Assembly: GCF_000949455.1 (NCBI RefSeq) | Contig: NZ_JXXK01000006.1 | Coordinates: 62,001-126,000, forward strand | Length of the DNA: 64,000 nucleotides | Direction of reading: 5' to 3' | DNA from: Ruthenibacterium lactatiformans | GTDB lineage: Bacteria > Bacillota > Clostridia > Oscillospirales > Ruminococcaceae | Part shown: positions 61,909 to 64,000 of the stretch, piece by piece | How the letters are laid out: each line of letters starts with the position of its first letter | Numbering within the stretch: the stretch's first letter is position 1 | Program-made: the position numbers and the translations under genes | The notes under the pieces: generated by a model | Seen by the model: the letters and a program-made list of their open reading frames with translations, nothing else | What the model was told of the DNA's origin: nothing | Database searches by the model: none

Positions 61909-64000
61909 TTACAGCAGCTTCAGCTCCTGCGCCTTTTTTATCGCCAGAACTTTGTTGTTCACTTCCAGTTTTTGATAAATGTTTTTAATATGATAGCGCA
62001 CCGTTGTCACTGAAATAAACAGCCTTTCGCCGATCTCTTCATGCTTGCAGCCCCGTTCCAGCAGGCCGAGGATCTCTTTTTCCCTTGCAGTAAGCACAAC
62101 TTTGCTGAAGTTCAGGCGTTCCACACGCTTTTGATATTCCTGCGCACAGAAAAGAACGCGGTTCATGTAAGCGGCTTCAAAAACATTCTGGTCTGAAATT
62201 TTTTCCAGCATGTCCAAAATATACACAGCATTTTCAGCGAACGGCAACACGATCCCGTCCGCCTGCCCAATTTCCAATGCACGGCACAACGCGGCGCACC
62301 CGGCTTCTTCTCCATGCAGCTGTTTTTGCGCCACAGCCATATAAACAGCATTGTGCAGAAGCCCCAATTGATTTTGATACGGCGCAAACTCGCGCAGCGC
62401 CATCTCGCACACCGCTTCAAGCCGGATCGCATCGCCGCTCAGCATCACAGCTTTCGCATGTACGGTATGATAAAACGGCATTCCTTGGCGCAGAAAGCTG
62501 GCTCCGCTCAAATCGCCGCTGCGTATCCATTCCGCAATCTCACCACCGCGTCCCAGGCAGGCATTCAAATATCCGTCGCACAGCGCAAACGTCGAATTGA
62601 GGACCGGGTTGTTCTCCTTCAGCACCTCTTCCCGAAGAGATTCCATCATCTGCGGGTCCCTCTCACTGGTACTGCACAGAATCTCCAGCCGTGCCAGCGC
62701 AAATTTGGCGCAAATCATCAGACACGTCTGCTTTGCCGCCTTGGCTTTGTACATCGCTTTATATGCATGCAGCTCCACATGGTCGAAGTCCCCCGTCTCC
62801 AGAGCGTATTCCGCCAGCGCGACAGAATCGCACCCCATGCCGCAGCCATCAATGGGGGCCGTCAGGCTTTCGCTGTGCTGCGCAAGATATTCTGCTGTGT
62901 GCTGCAGTCTGCCCTTTTCTTTGTAATATCCATAGAGAAGATGCGGAGAACCGAACGTGAATTCTTTGCGCCGCGTTACGATGCAGGAACATCCTCCCGA
63001 AAAATACTCCATTGCTTTTTCATTGCACCGTACCATCGCCTCCAGATCGTTATATACCACAAACGTACGAACTACATTCACCTCGCCCAAAAGGAACCGC
63101 TTATAGCCGTCGTTCAGTGACGAGCCCCGGATATACCGTTCCATTGTATCCAGGTCGTCCCGGCACCGTCCCGGCGCACCCGGCTCTGTGCCCATCGCGC
63201 GAATACGGATATACTGCAAATATGCAATTGGGTATTTAAGACACTGCTCCTGTGTAAGCGTATCAAAAACATGAAAAAGCTGCCGAAATTGTGTAAACTG
63301 AATGTCCGGCGTATTCTCACGGTTGAATTCCGCCAGAATCATCTCTATCTCGCCGGCCTGATACAGATATTCAAAAGCTCTTCCATACTGCCGCTCGCGC
63401 AAATACCATTCTCCGGCCCGTTTGTACAAAGGCTGAAAATCAATATTCAGGAATTTGGCCCGCAGCATAAAAAATTCCTGCAGCAGATTTCGTATCTTAT
63501 AGCTTTTATCAAACTCATTGTATACAACAAAGGTATTTTGCTTGATCAGCGTCTGCAGCACATATCCCGCCTCCGGGTCATCCAGCACATAAAGCGCCAT
63601 CGAGATCGTAAAGGTCTCCAAAAAGGACAGCCTGCAGAGCGTCTCACGCGCCTTTCCACTGAGCGTATTGTACAGATTCTGTTCAATGATGTCATTTATC
63701 GTGTCGCTTTTTCCCACCGGCAGGCCGCGCTGCACGCCCTTCAGCAGCACATACACCATGGATACCCAGCCTTCTGTGTAGCTGTATATTTTTTCCACAT
63801 CATCTTCAGACAGCATACAGCCGGCCATATTGAAATACCGTTGAATCTCCTCTCCGGTAAATTTCAGGGATTTTTCCGTCAAAGTAAAGCACAGCTGTTT
63901 CTGGTACAGGCCCGCCGCATCCAATTTTGACAAATCACGTGTGATCAGCACAATATGCATATTCTTGATATGCTCCTGCACTACGAGCTTGATCAGCGCA
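61909..64000 (-). CDS. MalT-like large LuxR-family transcriptional regulator, 5' end outside window
   Basis: At least 697 residues are visible and the frame is open at base 64000, so the N-terminal ATPase (P-loop) part lies beyond the window. The visible start has the NB-ARC/STAND-type strand MHIVLITRDLS. A long helical-repeat (TPR-like) region follows. The C-terminal LuxR helix-turn-helix is in the last ~65 residues: LTAREKEILGLLERGCKHEE, then ISVTTVRYHIKNIYQKL. MalT-type proteins are inducer-activated; the adjacent importer operon with a weak -35 and a palindrome is the obvious target, by inference. Confidence 0.9.
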   Translation of the reverse strand, partial: ALIKLVVQEHIKNMHIVLITRDLSKLDAAGLYQKQLCFTLTEKSLKFTGEEIQRYFNMAGCMLSEDDVEKIYSYTEGWVSMVYVLLKGVQRGLPVGKSDTINDIIEQNLYNTLSGKARETLCRLSFLETFTISMALYVLDDPEAGYVLQTLIKQNTFVVYNEFDKSYKIRNLLQEFFMLRAKFLNIDFQPLYKRAGEWYLRERQYGRAFEYLYQAGEIEMILAEFNRENTPDIQFTQFRQLFHVFDTLTQEQCLKYPIAYLQYIRIRAMGTEPGAPGRCRDDLDTMERYIRGSSLNDGYKRFLLGEVNVVRTFVVYNDLEAMVRCNEKAMEYFSGGCSCIVTRRKEFTFGSPHLLYGYYKEKGRLQHTAEYLAQHSESLTAPIDGCGMGCDSVALAEYALETGDFDHVELHAYKAMYKAKAAKQTCLMICAKFALARLEILCSTSERDPQMMESLREEVLKENNPVLNSTFALCDGYLNACLGRGGEIAEWIRSGDLSGASFLRQGMPFYHTVHAKAVMLSGDAIRLEAVCEMALREFAPYQNQLGLLHNAVYMAVAQKQLHGEEAGCAALCRALEIGQADGIVLPFAENAVYILDMLEKISDQNVFEAAYMNRVLFCAQEYQKRVERLNFSKVVLTAREKEILGLLERGCKHEEIGERLFISVTTVRYHIKNIYQKLEVNNKVLAIKKAQELKLL

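Noticed and set aside
34536..64000. Right end of the recombinase element and the 3' half of the spore gene inside the window
   Set aside because: No frame on either strand shows the expected SpoIID or peptidoglycan-binding sequence, so I cannot place a right boundary.

Overview
This window looks like chromosomal DNA of a GC-rich, probably spore-forming, gut-associated Clostridia bacterium (Oscillospirales-like). That is my inference from a type III glutamine synthetase, a clostridial F-type ATP synthase operon, a DUF1846 protein, a SleC-like spore protein fragment, LplABC-type sugar transporters and host-glycan hydrolases. No rRNA, tRNA or CRISPR array was recognised.

Layout. 1-2.4 kb: an MBOAT acyltransferase (5' end cut by the window) with its SGNH-like partner. 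2.5-7.5 kb, minus strand: murD, a GNAT acetyltransferase, a PLP lyase and cysS. 7.8-9.9 kb: type III glutamine synthetase. 10-13.8 kb: a frameshifted GNAT gene, an AlkZ/YcaQ-like protein, proC and a flippase. 13.9-21.4 kb, minus strand: a complete ATP synthase operon (atpZ, I, B, E, F, H, A, G, D, C). Its c subunit carries two carboxylates, the signature of a Na+-type rotor. 22.1-29 kb: DUF1846 protein, deoxyinosine/uracil glycosylase, HAD phosphatase, and a MacAB-like ABC exporter. 29.4-30.8 kb: a low-GC patch with an orphan membrane protein and decayed DNA. 30.8-33.6 kb: an alpha-glucosidase and an aldose epimerase.

The most striking junction is at 34.5 kb. A SleC-like gene (SpoIID / peptidoglycan-binding family) runs normally to the conserved Tyr-Pro-Thr-Trp motif, then changes into 11 unrelated codons and stops. 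A large serine recombinase starts beside it on the opposite strand. This is the layout of elements that interrupt sporulation genes, such as skin. The missing 3' half is nowhere else in the window, so either the element extends past 64 kb or that half has been lost.

From 36.6 to 53.9 kb there is a host-glycan locus. One arm (minus strand) encodes an LplABC-type importer, a secreted clan GH-A glycosidase, a GH110 alpha-galactosidase, a secreted GH33 sialidase and a decayed GH2 gene. The divergent arm encodes a YesN/YesM-type two-component system, a GH123-like hydrolase and a GH29 fucosidase. Together these fit trimming of sialylated, fucosylated, blood-group-like mucin glycans: the signal-peptide enzymes act outside, the others after import. 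From 54 to 64 kb a second module combines a sugar ABC importer, a SIS-domain isomerase/deaminase, a BadF/GlcNAc-type kinase, an amidohydrolase, an iron alcohol dehydrogenase and a MalT-like LuxR regulator. It is probably an amino-sugar or sugar-derivative pathway fed by the first locus, but the substrate is unknown.
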